From contig JAXGGA010001095.1 in the NCBI GenBank assembly GCA_038373865.1, positions 1 to 64,000 on the forward strand: a stretch of DNA of 64,000 nucleotides, written 5' to 3'. The translations under genes and the position numbers were made by a program. The number at the start of each line of letters is the position of its first letter. Position 1 is the stretch's first letter. The DNA is from Uloborus plumipes. Its lineage: Eukaryota; Arthropoda; Arachnida; Araneae; Uloboridae. The notes beneath the pieces are model-generated. The model searched no databases. It worked only from the letters and a program-made list of their open reading frames with translations, and had not been told where the DNA came from. Positions 25,893 to 37,246 of the stretch are shown here, one piece after another.

Positions 25893-28184
25893 ATTAATGG
25901 GGGTTTAATTTCCGATCCACCTTTCTTATTCTTCAATAGACAATATTTGAGAAATTCCGCGACAAATGAATGAATCGTTTCGGCAAGTATTGTATTTATG
26001 CTATTATGGATCACTAAAAGAAGTTATTATATGAAACTCTTCACAAACTTATTTGATGATTTCATTGCACCATTGAGGTTCAAGATTATTAAAAAATCAA
26101 CGAGCATTGTATATTGAAATTTAATAATAATGCAATCGTAACAAATTATTTTGTAAACCTATGCAGGATAATAAAGGGATGCACATAGTAATAGCAGCAT
26201 TTTGAACCTGTATGTAGATTCTAGAATAGAATGCTAACGGAAACAATAAGATATAAAATGGAAGATTTAGATTTCAATACTTAATGCATTATATATTTCA
26301 AATTCCTATTTTCTCTTATATTCAAGATCTTAACAGGGAAATTGTGGTGAAAAAGCTCAAAATGTGTGAATGAGAGTTTTTTAACTTTAAGTTGGCTTTC
26401 TAAATAATGCAATTATTGCTTAAATTTATTAAATTTTGAGTACTAGGCAATCAAATTTTCATGATGAATACGAATTTATTTCTATTCGTTGCATTAGAAA
26501 AATTTTCTTTGTAAATTAAAAAAAAAACTTTACATTCGGTAATTTCAACAGAAAATTATCACAAAAAAACTCCGACACTGTTAATTTTCGTCGTGTAATA
26601 AATTTAAAATAATTATTTTGAGTCAAAAGAAGGAATGAAATTTAATCCATAATTACACACAACAACAGCTCGTGTCGTCATTTCTATACAATTGATTCAA
26701 AAAACTGAAGCAATTATTTTTTTTACGTTAAAGACGAAATGAAAAAAAAAGCCCTTTACAACAGCATCCCACGTATCTGTATTATATACAAACAGAAATT
26801 AGAAAATTTATACACACATGTCTCTTATAAATTATTCATACTTTTGTAGAAAAAAAAAACATGTTTTGCAGATGTAAAACAGAACTTAAAAAAATTAACG
26901 AAAAGGAGTGATAGTAGCTCATAAAACATTGCCCAATTATGTGTTGAAATACTCATTTCATGCATTCTGAAGTCTTTCAGAATCTCCTCTGATGTGCAAA
27001 CGCATTAAACCTAATATTTATCTAGAGAGGAAATTTGCAAAAACATATAACTCCTAGAATAGGATTTGAAGCAAAGAAGTCATGGCGCAAGTAAAAATGT
27101 GAAATTGATTTCGGAGGAGAAGGCAAATCAAGCAAACTGATGCCTAATTTTTTAGAAATAAATCAATTATATATAACTCGATCAAGTCAAGAATTCGGCA
27201 GAAACTCTTTTGAACTTGGAATGAAAAACAAGATGGCGGGGAATCCTTCATCTTCAAATGAAATCATCACGGTACGGAACATTGAACATCCTTTTGCAAA
27301 GAATCTCTCAGCTTTGTTATGTGGTTAACAGCAAACTCATGGCAGAATAACTTGCATCAGCAACAAGCGAAAGTAAATTAATGACGAAACAGAGTTGTCA
27401 AAACAAACACTGTCCCCAGGGTTCGTCGCTTTGACTAACTAGAAACAAAATATGAAATTTGGATTTCTGTTTGATCTCATGTTTGAATGGAACCTACTGA
27501 TGCGCGCTTTTTAGATACATGAAATGTTTTTTCCCCGCAATTCTCAAGTGGGATAGGAATTATCCTGAATTAATTCAACAGAGTCATTGTTAAAATTAAA
27601 GCGTAATTGTTGCTTTGGAATTTTTTGAAAATACCAACTAAATGCCATTGTAGGTTCACACATAAAGTTTAGCATAAGCTATTGTGTGTGCTTTAATAAA
27701 GTTAAGAGTTATTCTATATTCGTGAAAACATGCATTTTATGTAGCAGCACTACATACATTTTGAGAACGATGAACACCATATTTTAGTTAGTATCCAATA
27801 AAAATAAATAAAAATATTTGTTTTCACTGGAAGTTATTTTTGCATCGACATGTTCTAGTATATTTTACTTTTTTAACATCAATACCCAATTATACGTTCT
27901 GAAGCTACGCAAGCTTTTAGTTGATAACATCAACCTAATAAGCTAGAGTTTTGGTCGAAAATGATATATAGGGGACCCATAAGCGAAGGGCTGTAAGTGA
28001 AAAGAATGAAAATAGGAAGATAAGTAGCATGAGAAACATTATTATTTTGAGACAATAAGATATCAGTTTTGCTCCCGGGAAGTAACTGCTATCCAGTGCT
28101 GATAGAAGAAAAAAAAAGCATTAACATAAATGAGTGATTCCACGGTTTTTATGGGACAACTTGGACCAAGTTTTCTAATAATTT

Positions 28185-28187
<3 letters not shown>
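25893..28187. other. noncoding, no gene seen
   Basis: AT-rich with no inverted-repeat ends or coding evidence. A short plus frame at 27140-27328 is of mixed composition but unsupported. Confidence 0.5.

Positions 28188-28236
<49 letters not shown>
28188..28236. repeat. (TA)n microsatellite, left of Tc1-like insertion
   Basis: An uninterrupted TA run abuts the left end of the transposon. The run resumes at 29796 beyond the right end, so the transposon landed inside one microsatellite. Confidence 0.9.
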
Positions 28237-28239
<3 letters not shown>

Positions 28240-29792
28240 TCCCAGACAAAAATATAGGGCCAGCTACAATATCCTACCCAAAAGAGCTAAGATTGCTAAA
28301 AAAAAGTTGTTTAATGTATTTATTATATGTAATATTGTAATAACAATCGACAGCCACCAAAAAAATAATAAAATTTAATAATGTGGGAGATTTGTTGCTA
28401 ACTTCTGTTTTGAAGCAAGACGCAAGTTGGACAAAATTATAGGGCCACTATGCAAATTTCGCTCTGGGTGCAAAATTTGCATATGACCGATGCTGTAGTG
28501 AATAGCCAGAAGATAAAGCAAGCATTCCAGCACGTGGCTTCGTCAGTGAGAACGTTGTTAGACATGGGTAGAGGTAAGCCATTAACCGAAAAAGAGAAAG
28601 GGCAGATTCTTGCATATCAGAAATGTGGGCTAAGTTCTCGCGCTATTGCTGATAAAATAAAAAGGTCTAAGTCTGTTATTAATAATTTTTTGAAGAATCC
28701 TGAAAATTATTTCCAAAGACGATCTCCCGGGAGACCAAGTTCTTTGACTGATAGACAAAAAAGACGCACTTTTTATAGCGTTTCCAATAAAAATCTGTCT
28801 CCAGCGGCTATTGTTGAAGATTTATAACTTCTTTGTTCAAGAAGAATAGTACAGCTACTTATAGCAGCGCATCCGAACTTTCGGTACTCGAAAATGAAAG
28901 GGAAACCTCCATTGACGGTAAAGCATAAAATGTGCCGTCTGGAATTTGCAAAAAAATATGTTGCATGTGGAGACAAATGGCAAAATGTGGTGTTTTCAGA
29001 CGAAAAGAAATTTCAGTTTGATGGGCCAGACGGATTGCAAGACAATTGGCACGATTTAAGTCGAGAAAAGAGGTTCTATTCAAAGCGTCAGTTCGGAAGA
29101 GGCAGTGTTATGGTTAGGGCAGGCTTTGCTGCTTGCGGAGCCACTCCAATAGCATTTAATAAATCAGATACGACATCACAGGATTATCGAGATGTTCTGG
29201 CACTTAATCTGTTACCTGAGGCACCCCTCATCACCAACGGAGACTATACATTTCAACAAGATAACGCCCCTGTGCATACCTCAAGGTGCACAAAGGCGTG
29301 GTTCCTGGCTAATCAAGTGCGTGTTTTGGACTGGCCTGCTAGAAGCCCTGACCTCAATCCTATTGAGAACTTATGGGGTATTTTAGTACGAGATATTTAC
29401 AAAAATGGGAAGTGTTACAGCAATAAGGAAGAACTAAAGAAAGCAATTCAATTATCTTGGGAAAAAATTCCAAAAAACGTTTTAAAAACGTTGTCGGAGT
29501 CTATGACTGAGAGACTGGTTAAGGTTATAGAGAAAAAAGGCAATTTCACTAATTATTAATTTCATTTGTGTGATTAGGCTAATGTGGCCCTATAATTTTG
29601 TCCAAGTTCTTTTTTATGTTCAACTGAAAAACATGCAGTTTAGGTAATAATAATTATTTGTTATATTTTCTTTTTCATAAATTATATTATATATGATGCT
29701 AGTTTTACTATGCTTTCTTTTCACAACCACTCGCACAGTTTAACTTCGATATTTCTTATGTTTTCTTCCTGGCCCTATATTTTTGTCTGGGA

Positions 29793-29795
<3 letters not shown>
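28237..29795 (+). mobile_element. complete Tc1-like transposon with IR/DR ends, 1559 bp
   Basis: 27-bp perfect terminal inverted repeats occupy 28237-28263 and 29769-29795 (starting CAGTCCCAGACAAAAATATA). TA lies outside each end. A second inverted pair, 22 bp and perfect, lies inside at 28427-28448 and 29584-29605. The outer and inner repeats share the 18-nt core GACAAAAATATAGGGCCA with one difference. Outer start to inner end is exactly 212 bp on both sides. This is the IR/DR plan of Tc1-family elements such as Sleeping Beauty, with four transposase-binding cores. The element encodes one transposase on the plus strand, disrupted by a stop codon. Confidence 0.95.
28564..29559 (+). pseudogene. 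Tc1-family DD34E transposase, one nonsense codon
   Basis: The product would be a nuclear cut-and-paste transposase that binds the element's end repeats and inserts at TA. The start at 28564 (MGRGKPLTEKEK) is chosen because family members begin here; the frame is open back to 28450 without added motif. Reading through gives 331 residues, normal for the family. Residues about 1-50 form the first helix-turn-helix (LSSRAIADKIKRS), GRPS at 56-59 is the AT-hook-like linker, and a second helix-turn-helix follows. The catalytic triad is complete: D146 (FSDEKKF), D233 (QQDNAPVH) and E268 (NPIEN), with 34 residues between the last two. Codon 88 (28825-28827) is TAA in the second DNA-binding region, and the frame continues unshifted after it. 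SVMVR at about residue 185 has arginine (29116-29118) where relatives usually have tryptophan. The copy is recently dead rather than ancient. A sequencing error at the stop cannot be excluded. Confidence 0.93.
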
Positions 29796-29833
<38 letters not shown>

Positions 29834-29836
29834 CGC
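29796..29836. repeat. (TA)n then (CA)n microsatellite
   Basis: This is the right-hand part of the TA tract interrupted by the Tc1-like insertion, grading into ACACACACGCGCAC. Confidence 0.85.
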
Positions 29837-30511
29837 ACAAAATAATAAGGACTGAAAGTTAAAATTTGTTGACTTTGTAAAAATACTTGACATGTGTGAT
29901 TGACTAAGGAAAAAAAAATATTTCCCTTTTTATTGCTATTTTTTGTGCTAAAAAACCACATACCCAAAGGGTATATCGTAAACGAAAAAAGTTTGCTTTT
30001 TTACGTTTTGAAATTAAATACAAATCTGTAACGTGCTGGACAAAATGTCCACTTTTCATGGAATGGCCTAAAACCTTCCGAATGATCCTTTGCACTCAGT
30101 CTGTTCAGAATCATTCTTTTGCCACTTACGTCCCTTAGCTTCTTGCTGTATCAGGTTTAAACACGGAACCAATTCAACGAAAGACAAAGTGGAACAATAT
30201 ACCTTGGAGGAGTTAATGAAGATTAGCCACATAATGATGTCGTCAGTAAATGGCCTATCATTTACCATTTTCAAATGCGCGTATTCCTTTTAACACATTA
30301 CTTCAACACCATTTCCTTACATAAGTATATTGTGTTACAGTGTGTTGCATTATCTTGGTGAGGAAAATCATCGGAAAGACGCAGTCTTCTACCGACACTT
30401 CGGCCAGGTACGCATAAGAAATATTTCTCAATTGTGTTAACAAATGCCAAATTTACACACTAATACACTCTGAAAACACGTTGAATAAACTAACTGTCTT
30501 ACTGATAACCA
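29837..30511. other. noncoding, possible decayed transposon end
   Basis: Begins with ACAAAATAATAAGGAC, a word similar to ends of some mariner-type elements. The minus strand further in reads MKSGHFVQHV, reminiscent of a mariner-type transposase C-terminus (GGHFEHL). Both hints are weak and no opposite end was found. Confidence 0.15.
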
Positions 30512-30619
30512 CCCAAGTAGCACACTTCGTTTTTTAAAGGTTGTAAAATGGTTATTAACGTTGTGATAACCGCTTAAAAACGTTTATAAAACGTTTAAAG
30601 GTTATTTGTGCTACCTGGG
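30512..30619. mobile_element. 108-bp MITE-like inverted repeat
   Basis: Ends are CCCAAGTAGCACA at the left and, on the other strand, CCCAGGTAGCACA at the right. The interior is rich in GTTATTAACGTT and AAACGTTTATAAAACGTTTAAA, which are partly self-complementary. Too short to encode protein. The target duplication is not clear. Confidence 0.5.
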
Positions 30620-30878
30620 CACAAATATTTTGTTATGTTTCATGTGTATAACCCATATTAAAAACATAATTAAAATGCAGTGTCACATGACGAACGCCAC
30701 TTGAATCCCAAGTAAAGAATCTTGACTTTCCAGTTTTATGACAGTATGTTTGTTTTTGCATCTAATAATGTAGTTTTGTTATCGATCTTTGTTTCCAATA
30801 AAAGTAATAACAGTCATAAAGTAATTATCTTCTTTTATTTACATAGGAGAAGATATCAAAACAGCATACCTACGAATA
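30620..30878. other. spacer between two MITEs
   Basis: AT-rich; nothing seen. Confidence 0.5.
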
Positions 30879-31110
30879 TACCGTAAATCAGGGTTATTTG
30901 GACCCAGAAGAGGGCTACTTGAGCCCACAGTAAAATGATAAAATCTGGGTTTGGTACTAGCGTTAGAGACTGCAGAGGGCTTCTACCTAGTGGAGAAACG
31001 AGGAACTACGTGCAAGTCTTCAACTAGTAGGTACCAAACCTAGATTTTATCATTTTATTGTAGTGGGCTCAAGTAACCCCCTAGGGTCCAAGTAACCCTG
31101 ATTTACGGTA
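30879..31110. mobile_element. 232-bp foldback MITE with about 80-bp arms
   Basis: The arms 30879-30960 and 31028-31110 are near-perfect inverted copies starting TACCGTAAATCAGGGTTA. The terminal TA at each side may be the target duplication, which would make the element 30881-31108. Within each arm a GGG-TACTTG-CCC unit (GGGTTACTTGGACCC, then GGGTTACTTGAGCCC) is repeated. A 67-bp unpaired centre separates the arms. No coding capacity. Confidence 0.7.
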
Positions 31111-32439
31111 GCTGCGTTATTGGGGCGTACATTGACAACTAATTTCAATAAACGTTTCTAAGAATCCAAATGTTTCTGCGGAAATTTTTAATTCATAAGA
31201 ATGAATGATTATTAGAGCAAATGCACGTTTTATATTCAAATGAGTCCCATCTATTTCTTTTAGATAACGTTTTTCGAGAAACAGCAGGCAAATTTTAAAG
31301 TAGACAGTTATCATTTCACGCGAATATTTGTTTTAAGCGGAGGAGTTTAATTACTTATATAAAAAGTTTAAAACTTTTTTTTTTAATTTTAGTTGAATTT
31401 CATTATTGTCGCACACGATGTTTTAGCTCAGATGAACTTAACCGAGTTTCGTACTCACAGTTCAAAGATGCTCAAACTGCGGAACGCTAGCGTGGTTTTA
31501 ACATTTACAGTGGTTCTATTTTTCCCCCTTTTTTTCAGCACCTAGTTATTTTTAATTTTTAACCTCACAACTGCAGACATGCGTTGCTCAAATAATACAC
31601 ACATTTATAGTTCACCACCAGCTACATAAGGGGTACGTCTCAAAAAAAGAAAGAAAAGAAAAACAATTATTGATTTACAATCTGAACTTAATGCCTTTCC
31701 TTGCCACAATACTGTCACAAAATTAGTTCGTATTAGTGGTGCATAGTGGCATATAAACTGCATAATCAATATTAGTACATCACCAACAGTCAATTATTTA
31801 AAAGAAATGTTTCAAACACCTTCAAGTTAAACTGCAAAAACCAACCATAAATCCAACATCAGAAATTGTTTGCGCATCTTGCAGTAATGGTAATAAACTA
31901 TTTAAAATAGTGTTATGTAAAAACTTAAGTTTTTTATAATATATATATATATATATATATATTTAAAAATTAATTGCTAATTTTAAATATATTCCCTATT
32001 TTTAAAACGCTTTTATTAGTTTCACATGTGAGTTTGTTTGTCAGTATGTATGTAACTATGAATAAAATATAAAATTCACGTTCTTTGCAAACGTAAAAGT
32101 AATATATTTAATACTATTATTAACACTAAAGGCTAAACTATGTTTCATTTTGATGTATTATAAGTGCATGTTTGTTTGATTAACTCTAAAAGCATATTTT
32201 TTAGGTTTTTTTAACTATAATTTTATTTTTTATTTTATTTAATTATTTATTTTTTTTAATACGTGTCACTATTGTCACTTGTGAGCGATACCTTTCAAAC
32301 AGTAATCATCAAAATAAAAAATATTTACCAACAAATACACGGAAAAAAAAAAAAAAGATCCAAGATTTAGAACCACACCTCGAGATCATCCCGAGTAAAT
32401 ATTCAAACACTCAGCTTAAACTACGAACACCGGAACGTC
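31111..32439. other. noncoding, (TA)n at about 31938-31962
   Basis: AT-rich with no gene. A stretch at 31420-31500 is slightly GC-richer. Confidence 0.5.
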
Positions 32440-32820
32440 TATTAAGAGAACATGGAGAGGAGCAAGAGCTCCCTCTCAGTGGTCGCCAATCCAAATGTTT
32501 CCTTAATAGAAAGGAGAGTGGCCGGAGAGCTGAGAGAGAGCAACCTGTTAACCGCATCTAATCGGAGAGCCGAGCGCGGCGCTTAAGAGGCGATAAAAGG
32601 CCGCTGCCCACGGCCACTAATTACCCCTTTCCCCGGCCTTGCAGAGGTCGTCAACTGACCCGGGGACAGCTATAAACAGAGATTAGCGTGAATAATAAAT
32701 GACCGGGGGAGAGGAGGGTTTCTTGGAAGAGCGAGATGGGATGTTGACGCTGCTCTCCGGACACGCAGATGAAATGGCTGTACGATCCCAGGCGTTTGCT
32801 CAGCATATTCAAGTGTTGGT
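32440..32820 (+). other. most GC-rich island of the central region, possible 5' exon or regulatory DNA
   Basis: This stretch stands out by CpG content (GAGCGCGGCGC, CCCCGGCC). A good acceptor-like site, CCCCTTTCCCCGGCCTTGCAG, ends at 32644, but all three plus frames just after it contain stops. A frame from ATG 32699 reads MTGGEEGFLEERDGM and stays open to 32935, with AT-rich composition after about 32820. CTAATTACC at about 32616 is a homeodomain-type core. It could be a promoter with a first exon or a conserved enhancer. Neither can be proven here. Confidence 0.25.
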
Positions 32821-32935
32821 CACGTATGGGTTATTTTATTTACCGAATTGTTTCAAAGTATTTTTTTTTAATGTATTTTTAGTGAGAAATATTTCTTTAA
32901 TAGCAATTGATTCGTTTCGAATCCAAACCCGTTAA

Positions 32936-35900
32936 GTCCATTTCTCCGAATGCGTAGTTCGGAAGGCAGAAATATGACTCTAAAGGGGTTTTCACTTAAA
33001 AATCTTTACTATATATTTATTTTTCATCGAGATCTAGTGTTTTTTGATCTATTGCCTTTAAGCCATTGGTGAAGGAGTTCTTAAGCTTATATACTTCTTA
33101 ATATAATTATTTTTAGTAAAAAATGAAGTTGAGGAGATTTTGATTGCAAAGACTCAATTATTTATGATTATTTCACCAAAAATATGTCTTAGATAACGAT
33201 TCTCAACCTGCGGGGCTAATAGATAAAGCGACAACGATCGATTTAGTAAAATTGTTTTACCGAACTTATTTCTACAAATGTTCCTCCTTGTTTATAATGC
33301 TAATGATGATACCAGCAACTATTTATTTCAGTTCGTTCAAATTAGTTTTAAAAATATGTTTTGGCATTTATGTTAAAAGATTCTATCTCCTCTAATCTTA
33401 AAAGTGCTGTTTTGAAACAATTTATTTCTAAATGCATTGATTGATGCTTACAGTGAAACATAATTCACTACTTACTATTTAGTGTAATTTTGCATAGTAT
33501 TATGTTGCCACCAGTCTTTTATCTAACAGCAATAAACTCTAAGCATATCAAAGCCGGTTAAAGCATTATTTCATAAATTGTTCTAGCTTATTATTTAGAC
33601 GCATTTTAAATGCCACGGTGAAGAAATTTCAACAGTTTAGGTAAAAGTTTCGGAATATTTTAAATACAAATTAGGACATAAAAGTAGTACAGGGATCAAT
33701 TTAGCTCTTACCTCCAAATTTCAAATAAAATACAAAACAAATTGCAGTCAATTACAAAATTACCTATTTCTATATAAACAGAAAGATGTACAAAAATTAC
33801 TTAATGAAAATTGTGTTAGTAAAATAGGATGCCAGAGCAGTGTTAACAACCTTATCAACTGTTAACTTAGAGCAAAGAAGCGGACAGGAAATGAAAAGAT
33901 GGAAAGCTTTTGAATAATTTTAAACAGTTTTAAATTAAATAATCCAAAAGGGTAATATTTATCTTATATACAACTATTCCTTTAACAACATTTTTAATTT
34001 CATAGACAAATGCAACAACCTGCCAGACATATTATGAACGGATATTTTCAGTGTTTCATGCGACGAAATGCACTAGAAAAGGAAAGAAGAAAAAAACTTT
34101 CGCTTGAGAAAATATTCAGAGAAATTTAGAGACATTTTGTTAGGGAGATCTTACTAAAATCACTAACAAAAAGAAAGAAAGAAAGAAAAATCATCCCTTT
34201 TTAACACATCAGCATTTCACACACTAAATTGAAAATTCAACTCCTAATACCGCAGGGGAAAAAGGAATTGTTGTTCTTTGTGCCCTATTAAATTCAATGG
34301 TCTCTGGTAAGAAAAAGATAAATATTTCGATCATGCAGAAGTTCGACAGCGAAATGTGACTACACGCGGCGAATTGCTACTGCGAATTATTTTCCTAATT
34401 TAATCAACCCTTTAATCAAGATTATCTAAATTTTTTTCGGCTTTAAATTGTTAATACAAGAATACTTTTTATGTGAATAAAATTTTTCAACAAGAGAAAA
34501 AAAGTGCGCAAAAACTAAACAAAGGAAAATATTTTTTTTCAAGAGTAATTAAATTCTTGCGCCTAGATTTTTTTTAATACGCAGAACAAAACACTGCATA
34601 AAATTCTACGCTTAGAAAGGGAAAATTATGCATGAATTCATTCGACACTTAACCTTTCTAGGATTAAATCTCATTTTACTCGCATTAAAAAATGAAGTTT
34701 TATAGAGAGTGAAAATATCTGTCTTATATATAAGAGTAAAAACGTGTTAAATTTATAAAATGTACCACAAGTTGATACCAGTGTACTCCGCATAATGAAT
34801 ATATTATTAGCAATCTCTTTTAAAGCATCTTTTACTCGAGCAAAGTTCTTAATTGTACAAATGCAACATAATAATGTGCGAAAAAAATAATTTAATAACA
34901 TTGAGTATATTTCAAAGAATACTCTTATACAGATAAATAACTGAACTCTACATTGCATGTACCCTTTTTCTGAGTTCATTGCAACCAAGAAACACGCGTA
35001 TGTAATGTATTTTCTTACATTTTTATTGTGTCATATAACTTATGACTTTTACCTTTTACGAAAAGAAAAGGAAGCGCTTCTGCTTAAACACAATTATGCT
35101 TGTTTTACTTTAATTTTCTTTAATTAGCTGCTTTTTAATTCTTGAGAATGTTCATTGATATCAACTTAAAGTACATTCGATAAATTTAACAGATTTCATT
35201 GATGGTTGCAATTGAAAATATAACTTAAATGTAAATGGGGGGAGGGGAGATTCGATGTTCTTTTTACGAAACGGGATAATCTGGTGGTGAGACCGGTTGC
35301 ATTATATTAATTTATTAAATTTATATAACACATTTTTGTTTTGATATTCTATCAAAGTTCAAATAGAATAGAAGAATGAAAACTTAGCTATATAAAAGAA
35401 AATAGGATGTAATATTGATAACGGTATTTAAAATGGAATATCAGAAAAACATTGACGACAACCTTCCATTAATTCATTTTCGATTAAGCTCCCTAAAATG
35501 GCATAGAAGCCGTTAATAGACTTAATGGCTCCATAAATGCCAACACAGGAAAACTACTTGAAGTGATCAAGATTTAGTCGGTATAGCTCTCGACAAAAAA
35601 GAAAAAAATATACTTCATACGCATTCATTACAAGAAAATAAACATAACAGTCATCAAATATTGGATGTTACTCAATAATTTGACCTAGAGTAGGACTAAG
35701 TATTTTTTTCAAATGATTAAATGATTAAAGAACAGAATATATTTGATGCTAGTACAGTCTATGAAAAAGCTAAAATATTTTTTAAAAAAGAAAATAGGAT
35801 TAAAAGTTTCAGCTCTATTGCATATCTTTAAAGCTCAACAATTTTATCCGTTATGTAATGTTAATTGTGGCTCGTACCCATGAATCAATTGAAAGCAACC

Positions 35901-36299
35901 ATAAACTGCCAACGTTTTTGCTGAACCATGCAAAAGTCTCTCAAAATTAATATCGCAATCAATAATTATTCATTTATATTTACTTCACAATGACTATCCT
36001 TTACATTCTCACCGACTGTAAAAAACTGCTTCAACAAGTGTGTATCGAATTTTATGGCGTTGAAATAACGTTGATATAAAATATATGTCACTTTCTACAG
36101 CAGTTAGTCATCAATAAAATCTGGGTTTTAAAATAGCTAAAATAATTGTAGAATACTCCTAAAATACGCTGAATGAAAGAATTCAACTTGCCGAAAGACA
36201 CAAAAGAATCCCTTTTCTTTTTTTTTTTTTTTTGCACCAAACTAATAAGAAATAAAACACGTAAAAAGCCAGAGAGAAGAAAAAAATCTGCTTTCGTCC
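32936..36299. other. noncoding, no gene seen
   Basis: AT-rich with no repeat ends. The 105-codon minus frame at 34671-34988 is Phe/Ile/Leu-rich and AT-driven. Confidence 0.5.
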
Positions 36300-36660
36300 T
36301 TCACTGCATTCCAATTTTACACCAACAGTGAGCATCCGACGGCGAGTCCTGTCAGATGTTAGCACTACTTATCCGATTTCATGCCGGTTTAAAGTCAATA
36401 TTAAAGAGTAGGAGGCAACGACGGGGAGGTTAAGAAGGCCATTTAAGTCCCGCGTCAAAGATACATTCCCTGCGGGAGCCAATGCCTGCCCGAGAGATGT
36501 TATTCTCATTAAGCATTTCCTCAATTTAGTCGAGGCTTTCCCCGAGTCCGCCAATTCACCCTTCCATGACTACTAAATAATGGGGTATCCTGGCAAAGTG
36601 AGCAGCATCACAGACCTTCGCGAAAGTGAAGACAGAAGAAGATAGATCTACACATTCTAC
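36300..36660. other. GC-richer single-copy island, candidate regulatory DNA
   Basis: Complex sequence with clear composition borders on both sides and short opposed frames only. The inner part includes ATTCTCATTAAGCATTTCC and TCAATTTAGTCG, with ATTA-type cores. No coding motif. Confidence 0.2.
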
Positions 36661-36689
36661 GGGTGGTTAGCGCGATCTGCGACCTTTTG

Positions 36690-37137
36690 TTTTGTTGATT
36701 TTTTAGCGGGGAGGACTTTTTTCCTTGTAGGCCTCAGGCGCACCCCAATTTTCTGTAATGTAAGCCTGGTGTTGCATAGCAGCAAACAGCGTGACGTCTC
36801 GCAAAGCTGGGCACACATTGACGTTGAAACGCTACTTGTCTGCTCGCAACGCTTGGTTGGTCAGCGTTATCCCTTTGACATAGTCGCAGCTACTTTGTAT
36901 GGATGGTACTAGCATCGGATAAGGTCTACCGGAGAATCTTAAATCTTGGTGGCACGGACCACAGATATGTACTCTGTCACCATGCTTGTTTAAAGTAATG
37001 GATAGTCCAGGAAGATTCAACAGAAAACAATTCAATTCTAATACCGATGACTACACGCTTTACTAGGAACGACTTGAGCGGAACGAAACGTCATTGCAAA
37101 CGAACCCTACCACCCGGAGATGCTTCAACTGTTTCAG
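36690..37137. other. GC-balanced stretch with an unrecognised minus-strand frame
   Basis: A minus frame at 37035-36832 contains HICGPCHQDL, a C-x2-CH pattern as in zinc-binding segments, including some Helitron-associated proteins. The likeness is too short to assign. There are no inverted-repeat ends. Confidence 0.15.
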
Positions 37138-37246
37138 CTTCCGCTAATAGCGAGCAAAATATTGGAGATGATGAGAATTTCAGATGAGACATTGTTTGTG
37201 TTTGGCATCGAACTTGTCCACAAACATGCTTTCAAACGCGCAAAAG
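37138..37246 (+). CDS. weak candidate internal exon
   Basis: The segment is bounded by an acceptor-like CAACTGTTTCAG ending at 37137 and a donor-like AAAAG|GTATGA at 37246/37247. Of the three frames only one is open through all 109 nt; it reads LPLIASKILEMM and continues to HAFKRAK, 36 codons plus one base. The other two frames hit stops early. The composition is protein-like and less AT-driven than in nearby frames. I recognise no family, and no partner exon was found. A chance match of splice-like words around an open frame is quite possible. Confidence 0.2.

Noticed and set aside
28130..28378. Frame with a long IYIYIY run
   Set aside because: It is translation of the TA microsatellite.
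28450..28563. Earlier start for the transposase at 28450
   Set aside because: The extra 38 codons overlap nearly to the inner repeat and have no family-like sequence; relatives start at the MGRGK-like position.
28773..29386. Frames antisense to or out of phase with the transposase (28773-28976 and 28859-29083 minus, 29192-29386 plus)
   Set aside because: They overlap the DD34E frame, which has strong motif support, and show no motif of their own.
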